Shown one piece after another: positions 33,615 to 41,922 of a stretch of 64,000 bases of DNA. The notes below the pieces were generated by a model, which saw only the letters and a program-made list of their open reading frames with translations, had not been told where the DNA came from and did no database searches. Location of the stretch: NCBI RefSeq assembly GCF_026339935.1, contig NZ_JAPEPX010000001.1, positions 6,529,225 to 6,593,224 on the forward strand. Direction: 5' to 3'. Origin of the DNA: Streptomyces sp. NBC_01551. Lineage in GTDB: Bacteria; Actinomycetota; Actinomycetes; Streptomycetales; Streptomycetaceae. The translations under genes and the position numbers were made by a program. Within the stretch, counting starts at the first letter, position 1. Every line of letters starts with the position of its first letter.

Positions 33615-34195
33615 GTACTCGCTCCCTTCCGGCCGTCCACCGTGCCTTCGGCTTCCAGGCTCAGCCCCGCTTTCAGAGCGGCCCTGGCCCGGGCCAGGTT
33701 CTGGCGTACGGCAGCTTGTGTGGTGCCCATGGCGCGGGCGCTCTCCTCCGTCGTGAACCCATCGAGGTTCCATGCCAGGGCGGCCCGCTGCTTGGCCGGC
33801 AGCCTCAGCAGCAGGGCGATCACCTGCCGTTGCTGTTCGCCGATCTCCGCGGCCTGCGCGGGCGTCTGCCAGCGGAGGGTCGTACGGGGTTCGGGCAGAT
33901 CCGCACACGCCTCTTCGGGGCGGACCTGCTGGCGGACCCAGGAGCGCCACGCCACGGTGCGCAGCCAGGCGCGCGGGTAGGCGATGCACAGGCCCGGCGC
34001 GCACATCTGGGTGAAGGCGTCCTGTGCGGCGTCCTGTGCCTCGGGCCATGACGCGCCGTTGAGGAGCAGGAACCGGACGAGCGCCGGGTACTGGGCGTGG
34101 TGCAGGGCCTCGGCCAATTGCCTGCCGGGGAGGGCGAGGGGGGCGGCTCCGGGTGGCTCCGCCAGGCTGAGTTCAGTGCCGGACGCATCCTCCAT
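33611..34195 (-). CDS. ECF-like RNA polymerase sigma factor
   Basis: A 194-residue protein with a region 2-like helix set (ALVRFLLLNGASWPEAQDAAQDAFTQ in two parts) and a region 4 helix-turn-helix (LPAKQRAALAWNLDGFTTEE, then SARAMGTTQAAVRQNLARA). It has no other domain. The start is ATG 34195; the frame could extend 26 codons further but overlaps an upstream small gene. It is coupled by GTGA to the hypothetical protein downstream. No classical anti-sigma factor is visible. Confidence 0.85.
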   Translation of the reverse strand: MEDASGTELSLAEPPGAAPLALPGRQLAEALHHAQYPALVRFLLLNGASWPEAQDAAQDAFTQMCAPGLCIAYPRAWLRTVAWRSWVRQQVRPEEACADLPEPRTTLRWQTPAQAAEIGEQQRQVIALLLRLPAKQRAALAWNLDGFTTEESARAMGTTQAAVRQNLARARAALKAGLSLEAEGTVDGRKGAST

Positions 34196-34445
34196 CGCAC
34201 CCACCCCCGCCCGGGTGCGCTTCCGGAGCGGACCACACGTGCCGGCCTTCCGCCGTCTCCCGCAGGACCGCACGTCCGGCGCTCCAGCGCAGCCTCTCGG
34301 TGCGCCCCTCGTCCGCGATGCGCGCGAGTTCGACTTCCTTGCTCATCCACCGCTGAGCGATCTTCACGGCTCCGCTCAGCGAACTGATCAGAACGGTGAC
34401 CACCGCTCCAGTCACGACAGGATCCACTCGGGCCGTCCCTCCCAT
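34173..34445 (-). CDS. Small one-helix membrane protein upstream of the sigma factor
   Basis: A 90-residue protein starting at ATG 34445 (a GTG at 34463 is also in frame). One hydrophobic helix (VVTGAVVTVLISSLSGAV, about residues 9-26) is followed by a charged region (KEVELARIADEGRTERLRW) and a Gly/Cys-rich end. It overlaps the start of the sigma-factor gene by 23 bases on the same strand, so it may be the first gene of a three-gene operon. Function unknown. Confidence 0.5.
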   Translation of the reverse strand: MGGTARVDPVVTGAVVTVLISSLSGAVKIAQRWMSKEVELARIADEGRTERLRWSAGRAVLRETAEGRHVWSAPEAHPGGGGCDGGCVRH

Positions 34446-34942
34446 CACGTACTCGTCTTCCACGACCGGACAGGCAAGAGAGCGCCGGAGTAGCGCTGTT
34501 GTGACATCCGGCAGGTCAGCGGCCTCGCCGACCCACGGCGGCCCGTGGGCGGGGCGACACCGGCCGCGGTGGTGTGCCCGGGAATCCTCGGCACATTGAT
34601 GAAAGTTGCATTGAATCGAATATCAATGTCCGCTCTGACGGCCAGGTTCTTCACCAGGGCTCTTGCGCTTCCCGCGCGGCTTCGGCAGGATCTGGCACCT
34701 GCCTCTCCACCCGGACGCGTGATCCGCCGCCGGGTCGGCTCTGCAAGGGCCCGGAACGCCACCGCGATGCCGCCCAGTTGCCGGTCCATCCCCCACCTCC
34801 ACCCAGCCGCGCCACGGCCGAGCAGCGCAGCGTCCGTGCCGCGCGCCGGCCGGGATCACAACCGTCCGCCGCACCGTCGCCCTTTCCGCGGGCGGCCGGC
34901 CGCGACGTGGGAGCGCCGGCGTCCCCAGGAAAGGCGTCACCG
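34446..34942. other. Intergenic region with an AT-rich dyad
   Basis: About 500 bases between divergent genes without a convincing intact gene. It holds an unusually AT-rich stretch near 34590-34630 in which ACATTGAT (34593-34600) and ATCAATGT (34622-34629) form a perfect spaced dyad, a likely promoter or operator zone, and the remnant of a regulator gene on the minus strand (separate entry). Other open frames here have poor codon bias. Confidence 0.5.
34715..34789 (-). pseudogene. Possible remnant of an ArsR-type regulator gene
   Basis: From ATG 34789 the first 25 codons encode MDRQ, then GIAVAFRALAEPTRRRI, which closely resembles the opening helix of ArsR-family regulators (ALADPTRRRIL). 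After that the frame loses all resemblance to the helix-turn-helix. The similarity is strong but short, so this is either a decayed regulator or chance. Confidence 0.35.
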
Positions 34943-36439
34943 TTGAGCAAGCACCTTGGTGCCGGGGGAGGCCTACGGGCCGACGCCCTCGGTACGTTCG
35001 ACTCCGTCGTGATGGCCATCGCGGGATGTGGCCCCGCCTACACCATCGCCGTCACCCTCCCGGTGCTCATAGCCGCCGTCGGCGTCGCCGGCCCCGCCGT
35101 GCTCCTGTACTGCGCGATCCCCATGGTGGGCATCGCCCTCGCCTTCCGCCACCTCGGCCGCCTCGACCCCAACGCCGGCGCCGCCTACGCCTGGGTGGGC
35201 AGGTCGCTGCACCCCTTCCTCGGCTTCCTCGGCGGCTGGGCGGTCGTCGTCTCCACCACCGTCTTCATGGCGTCCAGCGCCCTGCCCGCGGGCAGCGCGA
35301 CCCTCGCCCTCCTCGGCCTCGACGCGGGCGGCTCCACCGCCCTGGCCACGGCCGTGGGAGCGGTCTGGTTCCTGCTCGTGGCCTGCGTGGTCATGTTCGG
35401 GGCCCGGATCAGCGCTCACGCCCAGACCCTCATCACCGGCACCCAGCTGGTGCTGCTCGTCGTCTTCGCCGTCGCCGCCATGTCCAAGGACGGCAACGCG
35501 GCCGACTTCTCCCTCTCCTGGTTCGGCTTCGGCCACTTCGGCCAGTCCGGCGGTGAGGGCGGCTTCGTCACCGGCGCCCTGATCGCCGTCTTCGCCTACT
35601 GGGGCTGGGACGTGACGAGCAACCTCGGCGAGGAGACCCGGGGCGGCCGCCGCGGCTCCGGCTTCGGCGGCGTGATCGGCGTACTGACGGTCTTCGCCCT
35701 GTTCACCGTGTTCACCATCGCCGTCAACATCCTCATCGGCACCGAGGCCGTACGCCGCAGCCCCGGTGACTTCCTCACCGTCCTCGGCGACGCGATCTGG
35801 CCCGGCTGGGGCGGCCGCCTGCTGGTGCTCGCCGTGCTGCTCTCCACCGTCGCCACCCTGGAGACCTCGCTCATCCAGGCCACCCGGACCCTCTTCGCCA
35901 TGGGCCGCGACCGTACCCTGCCCCCGGCGTTCGGCCGGCTCCACCCTCGCCGTCAGGCGCCCTGGACCGCCACCGCCGTCGTCGCGGCCGTCGCCCTGGT
36001 CCTCACCGCCGCCGTCAACCTCGGCTCCGGCGCGCGCCTCCTCGCCGACGCCCTCAGCGGCATCGGCCTCCAGATCGCGTTCTACTACAGCCTCACCGCG
36101 TTCTCCGCCGTCGTGGTCCACCGCAAGACGCTGTTCACCTCCGCGGGCAACCTGCTCCTCATCGGAGTGTGGCCGCTGTGCGGAGGACTGTTCATGCTGT
36201 GGATCCTGGCCCGGTCGGTGACCGAACTGAGCGCCGCCGCGCTGACCATCGGCCTGGGTACCCTCGCCCTGGGCATCGTGCCCATGCTGAGGTCCTGGTT
36301 CCGCGGCCGGTCCTACTTCCGGCCGAGCCCCCTCGACCCCCAGCGGGCCCAGGACGTCGACGATTCCTACGGCGTCCCGGGCCACGGGCCCGCCCGCGCC
36401 GCCTCCGGCCGACCGGACGAACTGCTCACCGACTTCTGA
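34943..36439 (+). CDS. APC-superfamily amino acid permease
   Basis: A 498-residue transporter with twelve predicted helices. The first helix has the family opening (DALGTFDSVVMAIAGCGPAY), and later come NAGAAYAWVGRSL and FAYWGWDVTSNLGEET, features of amino acid/polyamine permeases. The C-terminal 40 residues are a cytoplasmic tail. I chose TTG 34943, which follows AGGAAAGG; no ATG or GTG in frame between it and the poor-codon upstream stretch starts the family pattern. It is followed after 20 bases by a hypothetical protein gene in the same direction. Confidence 0.88.
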   Translation: MSKHLGAGGGLRADALGTFDSVVMAIAGCGPAYTIAVTLPVLIAAVGVAGPAVLLYCAIPMVGIALAFRHLGRLDPNAGAAYAWVGRSLHPFLGFLGGWAVVVSTTVFMASSALPAGSATLALLGLDAGGSTALATAVGAVWFLLVACVVMFGARISAHAQTLITGTQLVLLVVFAVAAMSKDGNAADFSLSWFGFGHFGQSGGEGGFVTGALIAVFAYWGWDVTSNLGEETRGGRRGSGFGGVIGVLTVFALFTVFTIAVNILIGTEAVRRSPGDFLTVLGDAIWPGWGGRLLVLAVLLSTVATLETSLIQATRTLFAMGRDRTLPPAFGRLHPRRQAPWTATAVVAAVALVLTAAVNLGSGARLLADALSGIGLQIAFYYSLTAFSAVVVHRKTLFTSAGNLLLIGVWPLCGGLFMLWILARSVTELSAAALTIGLGTLALGIVPMLRSWFRGRSYFRPSPLDPQRAQDVDDSYGVPGHGPARAASGRPDELLTDF

Positions 36440-36459
36440 CCAGAGGAAGGTCCCGTCCC

Positions 36460-37428
36460 ATGGCCTGGAAGCGACGCCGCTCCGCGGCGGCACCACAGTA
36501 CGACCCGGCATTCACCGACCGCGCCCTCTCCGAGGCGTGCCAGGACATCGCCGCCGGCCGTTGGCAGGGCCCCCGCGATCTCCTGGCCGCCGGCCCCGCC
36601 CGCGACTGGGACCGGCGCACCCACCGGATCCGGCTGCTCGCCAACGCCGCCGCCGACAAACGGGTCGTGGAGGCCTGGCAGGCCTCCGAGCCCCACAGCC
36701 TCGACGCCGTCGTCCTGCGCGCCGACACCGAGGTGATGCGGATGTTCGCCGTCGCCCGCGACGGCACGATGCCGGCCCGGGACAGCCTGGACCGCACGGC
36801 CCGGACCTGCCTGCGCGCCGCCGAGGGCGCGCCGGAGGACCCCCACCCCTGGCTGTCGCTGATCACCCTGGCCCGGCTGTACGAGGGCGGGCACGCCTCC
36901 ATGGGCCGCTGGTGGCAGGAGCTCCGCGCCCGCGACCCGTACCACCGGGAGGGCCACCACCAGGGGCTGCGCTACATGAGCGCCCGCTGGCACGGCTCGC
37001 ACGGCCAGGCGTACAACTTCGCGCGGGACTCCGCGGCCGCCGCCCCGCCCGGCTCCGCCCTCGCGGTCCTCCCGCAGGCGGCCCGGGCCGAGCAGTACCG
37101 CCACCGGGTGGAGACGGAGGGCAGGAACAGCCTCGACCTCCTCCACCACTGGAGCGGGGACGCCGCCCGCTGGGACCTGCGCACGACGATGGAACGGTGG
37201 CTCGCGGCCCGCACCGTCCCGGCGGCCCAGGACGTGGCAGACCTCAACTACCTCGCCCACGGCCTCGTCCACGCGAACATGCTCGACGAGGCGGCCCACG
37301 CCTTCGCTCTGCTCGACGGCCGTGCCACGCGCGTGCCGTGGTCGTACACGGGCGACGCGCAGGAGCAGTACGTCCGCTGGCGCGAGCGGTCCGCCGCCGC
37401 GGCGGCCCGCACCCCCGGGGGTCGTTGA
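36460..37428 (+). CDS. Hypothetical helical-repeat protein downstream of the permease
   Basis: A 322-residue soluble protein beginning MAWKRRRSAA. It is made of paired helices in the style of tetratricopeptide repeats (for example WLSLITLARLYEGG, HGLVHANMLDEAAHAFALLD) and is rich in Trp, His and Arg. No catalytic motif or signal peptide is visible. GAGGAAGG lies nine bases before the ATG. Its spacing suggests an operon with the APC permease, but no functional link is evident. Confidence 0.7.
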   Translation: MAWKRRRSAAAPQYDPAFTDRALSEACQDIAAGRWQGPRDLLAAGPARDWDRRTHRIRLLANAAADKRVVEAWQASEPHSLDAVVLRADTEVMRMFAVARDGTMPARDSLDRTARTCLRAAEGAPEDPHPWLSLITLARLYEGGHASMGRWWQELRARDPYHREGHHQGLRYMSARWHGSHGQAYNFARDSAAAAPPGSALAVLPQAARAEQYRHRVETEGRNSLDLLHHWSGDAARWDLRTTMERWLAARTVPAAQDVADLNYLAHGLVHANMLDEAAHAFALLDGRATRVPWSYTGDAQEQYVRWRERSAAAAARTPGGR

Positions 37429-37467
37429 GCGGGCGTCGTTGAGCGGCCCGCTCTCTGACGCATGCTC

Positions 37468-37503
37468 AAAGCTGCGTGATTCCGGACTACTTCGAGCAGC
37501 TTT
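37468..37503 (+). promoter_or_regulatory. Inverted repeat upstream of the GH31 glycosidase
   Basis: AAAGCTGC (37468-37475) and GCAGCTTT (37496-37503) are perfect arms separated by 20 bases, in the 160-base AT-richer stretch before the secreted glycosidase. The position, about 90 bases before the start, fits an operator for a sugar-responsive repressor or activator. Confidence 0.45.
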
Positions 37504-37590
37504 CTTCAAAGGATCTCGGCGGCCCGCTATGTTGCCAGGCGCATGCCACATCGGTGTGTCCGCAACCCGGACCGCACGAGGAGCTGCCCC

Positions 37591-40500
37591 ATGAGACTCA
37601 CCCGCGTCAGCACCGGCACCGGCAACCCGGCCGACCACCACCCCCCACGCCGACGGCGGCGCACCCCCGTGGCCGCGCTGCTCGCCGCCGCCCTCACCGT
37701 GGCCGGGCTCGCCGCCGCCGGCCCGGCCGCCTCAGGGGCCGCCGCCGCACCCCGGGCGGCGGCGGCCACCGCCGGTGACGTCACCGGATTCACCCAGTCC
37801 GGGAACACCTTCACCGTCACCGCGTCCAGCGGTGCCAAGGCCCGCGTGGTCGTCGCCCGCTCCGACATCTTCCGGCTCTGGCTCTCGCCCGACGGCACCT
37901 TCACCAACGACCCGGCCGGCCGCGACCTCGCCCCCACCACCGACTTCGGCTCCGTGGACACGGCCTTCACCGACGCTGGGACGTACTACCGCATCACCAC
38001 CGGTGCCCTGAACATACGCGTCAACAAATCACCGCTCCGCTTCTCCGTCTACCGGGCCGACAACACCACCCCGGTCTGGCAGGAGAGCCGGCCCACCAGC
38101 TGGACCGGCACCCAGACCACCCAGTACCTGGAGCGCGGCGCCGACGAGCAGTTCTACGGCACCGGCCTGCGCCTGGGGGAGTGGGCCCTGCGCGGCAAGA
38201 CCGTCCCCGTCGCCGTCGACAACAAGTGGCGCGAGAACGACAACGCCAGCCCGGCCCCCTTCTACATGTCCACCAACGGCTACGGCGTCATGCGCAACAC
38301 CTGGGCACCCGGCTCGTACGGATTCAACGCCCCCACCACCCTCACCCACGACGAAAGCCGCTTCGACGGCTGGTACTTCACCGGCGACTCCCTCAAATCC
38401 GTCCTCGACGCCTACACCGACGTCAGCGGAAAACCCTTCCTGGCCCCGATGTGGGGCTTCGAACTCGGCAACGCCGACTGCTTCAACGCCTCCAACCCCG
38501 ACTACCAGGGCGACCACGACCGCCCGCGCCACCAGAGCACCCCCGACGTGGCCGGCTACGCCGTCGACGCCCGCGCCGCCGACATGCCCTCGGGCTGGTT
38601 CCTCCCCAACGACGGCTACGGCTGCGGCTACACCGCGCCGCTCAAATCCACCGTCGACGCCCTGAAGGCCAAGGGCTTCCAGACCGGACTGTGGACCTCC
38701 ACCGGCCTCGGCTCCATCGCCGACGAGGTCGCCGTGGCCGGCACCCGGGGCGTGAAGACCGACGTCGCCTGGATCGGCAGCGGGTACAAGTACGCCTTCA
38801 ACGGGGTCCAGCAGGCCGTGGACGGCATCGAGAAGAACTCCGACGCCCGCCGCTACGTCTGGACCGTCGACGGCTGGGCCGGCACCCAGCGCAACGCCGT
38901 AGTCTGGACCGGCGACACCCACGGCACCTGGGACGACATGCGCTGGCACGTACCCGCCATCACCGGCGCCGGCCTCTCCGCCCTCAACTACGCCGCCGGC
39001 GACATCGACGGCATCTTCGGCGGCAGCCCCAAGACGTACACCCGCGACCTGCAGTGGAAGGCCTTCACCCCCGCCTTCATGACCATGTCCGGCTGGGGCG
39101 CCACCAACCCGCAGGCCGGCTACCAGGACAAACAGCCCTGGCGCTTCGCCGAGCCGTACCTGTCCGTCAACCGCAAGTACCTCCAGCTCAAGATGCGCCT
39201 GATGCCGTACCTCTACACGATGAGCCGCGTCGCCCACGAGAGCGGCGTCCCCAGCACCCGGGCGATGGTCCTCGAATACCCCGACGACCCGGTGGCCCGC
39301 GGCAACCTCACCAGCGGCCAGTTCATGGCCGGCGACTCCTTCCTCGTCGCGCCCGTGGTCTCCGACACCGCCGTCCGCGACGGCATCTACCTCCCCGCCG
39401 GCACCTGGACGGACTACTGGACGGGCCGGACGTACGCCGGTCCGGGCTGGCTGAACAACTACCAGGCCCCCCTCGACACCCTGCCCCTGTTCGTCAAGGG
39501 CGGCGCCATCGTGCCGATGTGGCCCCAGATGAACCACTCCGGCGAGAAGCCCGTCTCCACCCTCACCTACGACATCCACCCGCGCGGCGCCACCTCCTTC
39601 AGCCTCTACGAGGACGACGGCCTCACCCGCGCCCACCAGTCCGGCGCGTTCGCCCGCCAGCAGGTGAACGTCAGCGCCCCCGCCACCGGTTCCGGCACGG
39701 TCACCGTCTCCGTCGGCGCCCCGACCGGCAGCTACGCCGGCAAACCGGCCTCCCGGGGCTACGAGTTCTCCCTCCACGTGGCCTCCGCGCCCGGCTCGGT
39801 CACCGCGGACGGCGCCGCGCTCACCCGGCTCACCTCCAAGAGCGCCTACGACGCGGCCGCGTCCGGCTGGTTCTTCGACCCGGCCGACCGAGCGGGCGTC
39901 CTGTGGGTCAAGACCGGTACGAAGTCGGGCGCCTTCACCGTCTCCGCCACCGGGACCGCCGTCCCCGCGGCCGAGCCGGTCCCCGCCGGCTCCGCCGCCA
40001 TCCCGCAGTCGGCCTGGACCCTCGTCTCCGCCGACAGCCAGGAGAGCGCCGGCGAGAACGGCGCCGCCGGCAACGCCTTCGACGGCAACACCGCCACCAT
40101 CTGGCACACCGCCTGGTCCGGGGGCACCCCCGCCCCGCTCCCGCACGAGATCCGGATCGACCTCGGCGCCCGCTACACGGTCGACGGCCTCGGCTACCTG
40201 CCCCGCCAGGACGGCGGCGTCAACGGCCGCGTCGGCGGCTACGAGGTCTACGTCTCCGACACCACCACCGACTGGGGGTCCCCCGTGGCGAGCGGCACCC
40301 TCGCCGACACCGCGGCCGCCAAGCGCATCTCCCTGTCCGCCAAGACCGGTCGCTACCTGCGGTTCAAGGCCCTGACCGAGGCCGGCGGCCGCGGCCCCTG
40401 GACCAGCGCCGCCGAGCTCACCCTCACGGGGCGCGCAGCCCCGTTGCCCGCCGGCGCCACCCTTGTCCAGGCCGCCTCCGGGCGCTGCCTGGACCTCCCG

Positions 40501-40818
40501 TACAGCGCGACCACACCCGGCACCGAACCGACGCTCTACTCCTGCCACGGCGGCCCCAACCAGCGCTGGAGCCTCCAGGCCGACGGCCGTGTCACCGGGC
40601 TCGGGGGAGTCTGCCTCGACGCCGCGAACGCCTCGAAGGTCACCGTCCAGACCTGCGGCGGCGCCACCGGCCAGACCTGGCAGCCCGGCCCGGACGGCAG
40701 TCTCCGTACGGCCGGCCAGTGCCTCGCCCCGGTCGGCGCGGGCACCGCCAACGGCACCAAGGTCACCAGGACCGCCTGCGACGGCAGTGCGGCCCAGCGC
40801 TGGACCTTCACCCCGTGA
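37591..40818 (+). CDS. Secreted GH31 glycoside hydrolase with F5/8C and ricin-type carbohydrate-binding domains
   Basis: A 1075-residue extracellular enzyme. An Arg-rich start and long Ala/Leu core form the signal peptide (to about residue 50). The GH31 barrel follows: probable nucleophile Asp391 in GVKTDVAWIG and acid/base Asp442 in WTGDTHG, then a beta-sandwich segment with SFSLYEDDGLT. From about residue 806 comes a discoidin (F5/8 type C) domain, and from about 956 a ricin B-type lectin with repeated QxW motifs (QRWSLQ, QTWQPG, QRWTFTP). The substrate is probably an alpha-linked glucan or galactoside, unresolved. GAGGAG precedes the ATG. It is probably monocistronic. Confidence 0.92.
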   Translation: MRLTRVSTGTGNPADHHPPRRRRRTPVAALLAAALTVAGLAAAGPAASGAAAAPRAAAATAGDVTGFTQSGNTFTVTASSGAKARVVVARSDIFRLWLSPDGTFTNDPAGRDLAPTTDFGSVDTAFTDAGTYYRITTGALNIRVNKSPLRFSVYRADNTTPVWQESRPTSWTGTQTTQYLERGADEQFYGTGLRLGEWALRGKTVPVAVDNKWRENDNASPAPFYMSTNGYGVMRNTWAPGSYGFNAPTTLTHDESRFDGWYFTGDSLKSVLDAYTDVSGKPFLAPMWGFELGNADCFNASNPDYQGDHDRPRHQSTPDVAGYAVDARAADMPSGWFLPNDGYGCGYTAPLKSTVDALKAKGFQTGLWTSTGLGSIADEVAVAGTRGVKTDVAWIGSGYKYAFNGVQQAVDGIEKNSDARRYVWTVDGWAGTQRNAVVWTGDTHGTWDDMRWHVPAITGAGLSALNYAAGDIDGIFGGSPKTYTRDLQWKAFTPAFMTMSGWGATNPQAGYQDKQPWRFAEPYLSVNRKYLQLKMRLMPYLYTMSRVAHESGVPSTRAMVLEYPDDPVARGNLTSGQFMAGDSFLVAPVVSDTAVRDGIYLPAGTWTDYWTGRTYAGPGWLNNYQAPLDTLPLFVKGGAIVPMWPQMNHSGEKPVSTLTYDIHPRGATSFSLYEDDGLTRAHQSGAFARQQVNVSAPATGSGTVTVSVGAPTGSYAGKPASRGYEFSLHVASAPGSVTADGAALTRLTSKSAYDAAASGWFFDPADRAGVLWVKTGTKSGAFTVSATGTAVPAAEPVPAGSAAIPQSAWTLVSADSQESAGENGAAGNAFDGNTATIWHTAWSGGTPAPLPHEIRIDLGARYTVDGLGYLPRQDGGVNGRVGGYEVYVSDTTTDWGSPVASGTLADTAAAKRISLSAKTGRYLRFKALTEAGGRGPWTSAAELTLTGRAAPLPAGATLVQAASGRCLDLPYSATTPGTEPTLYSCHGGPNQRWSLQADGRVTGLGGVCLDAANASKVTVQTCGGATGQTWQPGPDGSLRTAGQCLAPVGAGTANGTKVTRTACDGSAAQRWTFTP

Positions 40819-41016
40819 GCGCGAACGGCTGACCTCGGGGCGGGTCGGCACCCGGCACCGCCTCCGCCTGACGTCCGGACCGCGGCGAAGGCGGGGCCGG
40901 GTTGCCGCCCTGGGCCCTGAGTCGATCTTCGATGAGCCGCACACCCAAGTCAATCCACTGATTTCCTATCAAGACCCAAGGCAGAGCTTGGAGGTGAGGG
41001 CGGATAGCGTGACCGC

Positions 41017-41922
41017 ATGACCCTCGACGACCTCCGCGTCTTCGTCGCCGTCTGCCGCGCCGGCAGCCTCAGCGCCGTGGCCCGCGACCTCGGCCGCACC
41101 CAGTCGGCCGTCAGCCAGCACATCCGCCGCCTGGAGAAGGAGACCGGCGCCGGACTGCTGGAACGCCACGCCCGCGGCGTCGTCCCCACCGAGGCCGGCC
41201 GCATCCTCCAGGCGGCCGCCGCCGACGGGATCGCCGGCCTCGACGGGGCCGTGCGCCGCCTGGGCGACCTCGTCCGCGGCGACGGCGGCTCGGTCCGCGT
41301 CACCACCGGGGCCACGACCGTGCGGCACTTCATGTCCGAGGCCGTCGTCACCTTCCGCCGCCGCCACCCCCGGGTCAGCCTGGAGTTCCAGACCGAGAAC
41401 TCCAGCCGCAGCTGCTTCGACGCGCTCGCCGCCGACGACCTCGACCTCGCCTGGATCACCATCGGCCGCCCCGTGCGCGGCATCGAGCAGCGCCCCGTGC
41501 TGGACCTGCCCTGGGTGCTCGCCGTCGGCGCCGACGACCCGCTGGCCGCCCGCGCCCGCATCGAACCCGCCGACCTCTGCGGCATCCGGCACATCCGGCT
41601 CCCCGAGAACTCCGCCTCCCGCGCCCATCTCGACGCCGCCTTCGCCGACCTCGGCATCCTGATCAGCTCCGACACCAGCGTGGCCGACTGGGACACCGCC
41701 CTGCTCCTCGCCGAACTGGGCCTGGGCCACGCCGTCGTCCCCGCGCTGCCCGGCTGGCGGGTCCCCGGCTCGGACGGTCCGCTGCGGCTGGTCCCGATCC
41801 CCGGCCTACCGCCGCTCGCGGTCGGCTGGGCCGTGCGCCGCTGGAGCGCCCTCACCCCGCTGGCCCGCGTCTTCGCCGACGAGGTCGCCCGCAGCTGCAC
41901 CGCGCGCGCCGCCGGGCAGTAG
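41017..41922 (+). CDS. LysR-family transcriptional regulator
   Basis: A 301-residue regulator of usual LysR length. The N-terminal helix-turn-helix reads FVAVCRAGSLSAVARDLGRT, then QSAVSQHIRRLE. The effector domain starts near residue 90. Upstream, the repeated ACCCAAG and a small dyad CCAAG/CTTGG (40976-40991) may be its autoregulatory site. The natural target is unclear: it is not divergent from any gene, being preceded by the glycosidase in the same direction and convergent with an MFS exporter. Confidence 0.93.
   Translation: MTLDDLRVFVAVCRAGSLSAVARDLGRTQSAVSQHIRRLEKETGAGLLERHARGVVPTEAGRILQAAAADGIAGLDGAVRRLGDLVRGDGGSVRVTTGATTVRHFMSEAVVTFRRRHPRVSLEFQTENSSRSCFDALAADDLDLAWITIGRPVRGIEQRPVLDLPWVLAVGADDPLAARARIEPADLCGIRHIRLPENSASRAHLDAAFADLGILISSDTSVADWDTALLLAELGLGHAVVPALPGWRVPGSDGPLRLVPIPGLPPLAVGWAVRRWSALTPLARVFADEVARSCTARAAGQ

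Noticed and set aside
34545..34946. Plus-strand 133-residue frame before the APC permease
   Set aside because: Arg/Pro/Ser-rich with poor third-position bias and no start signal; treated as non-coding.
38029..40953. A 974-residue minus-strand frame inside the GH31 gene
   Set aside because: Gly/Val/Ala-rich mirror of a well-supported GH31 coding sequence, with no ribosome site and no family resemblance.
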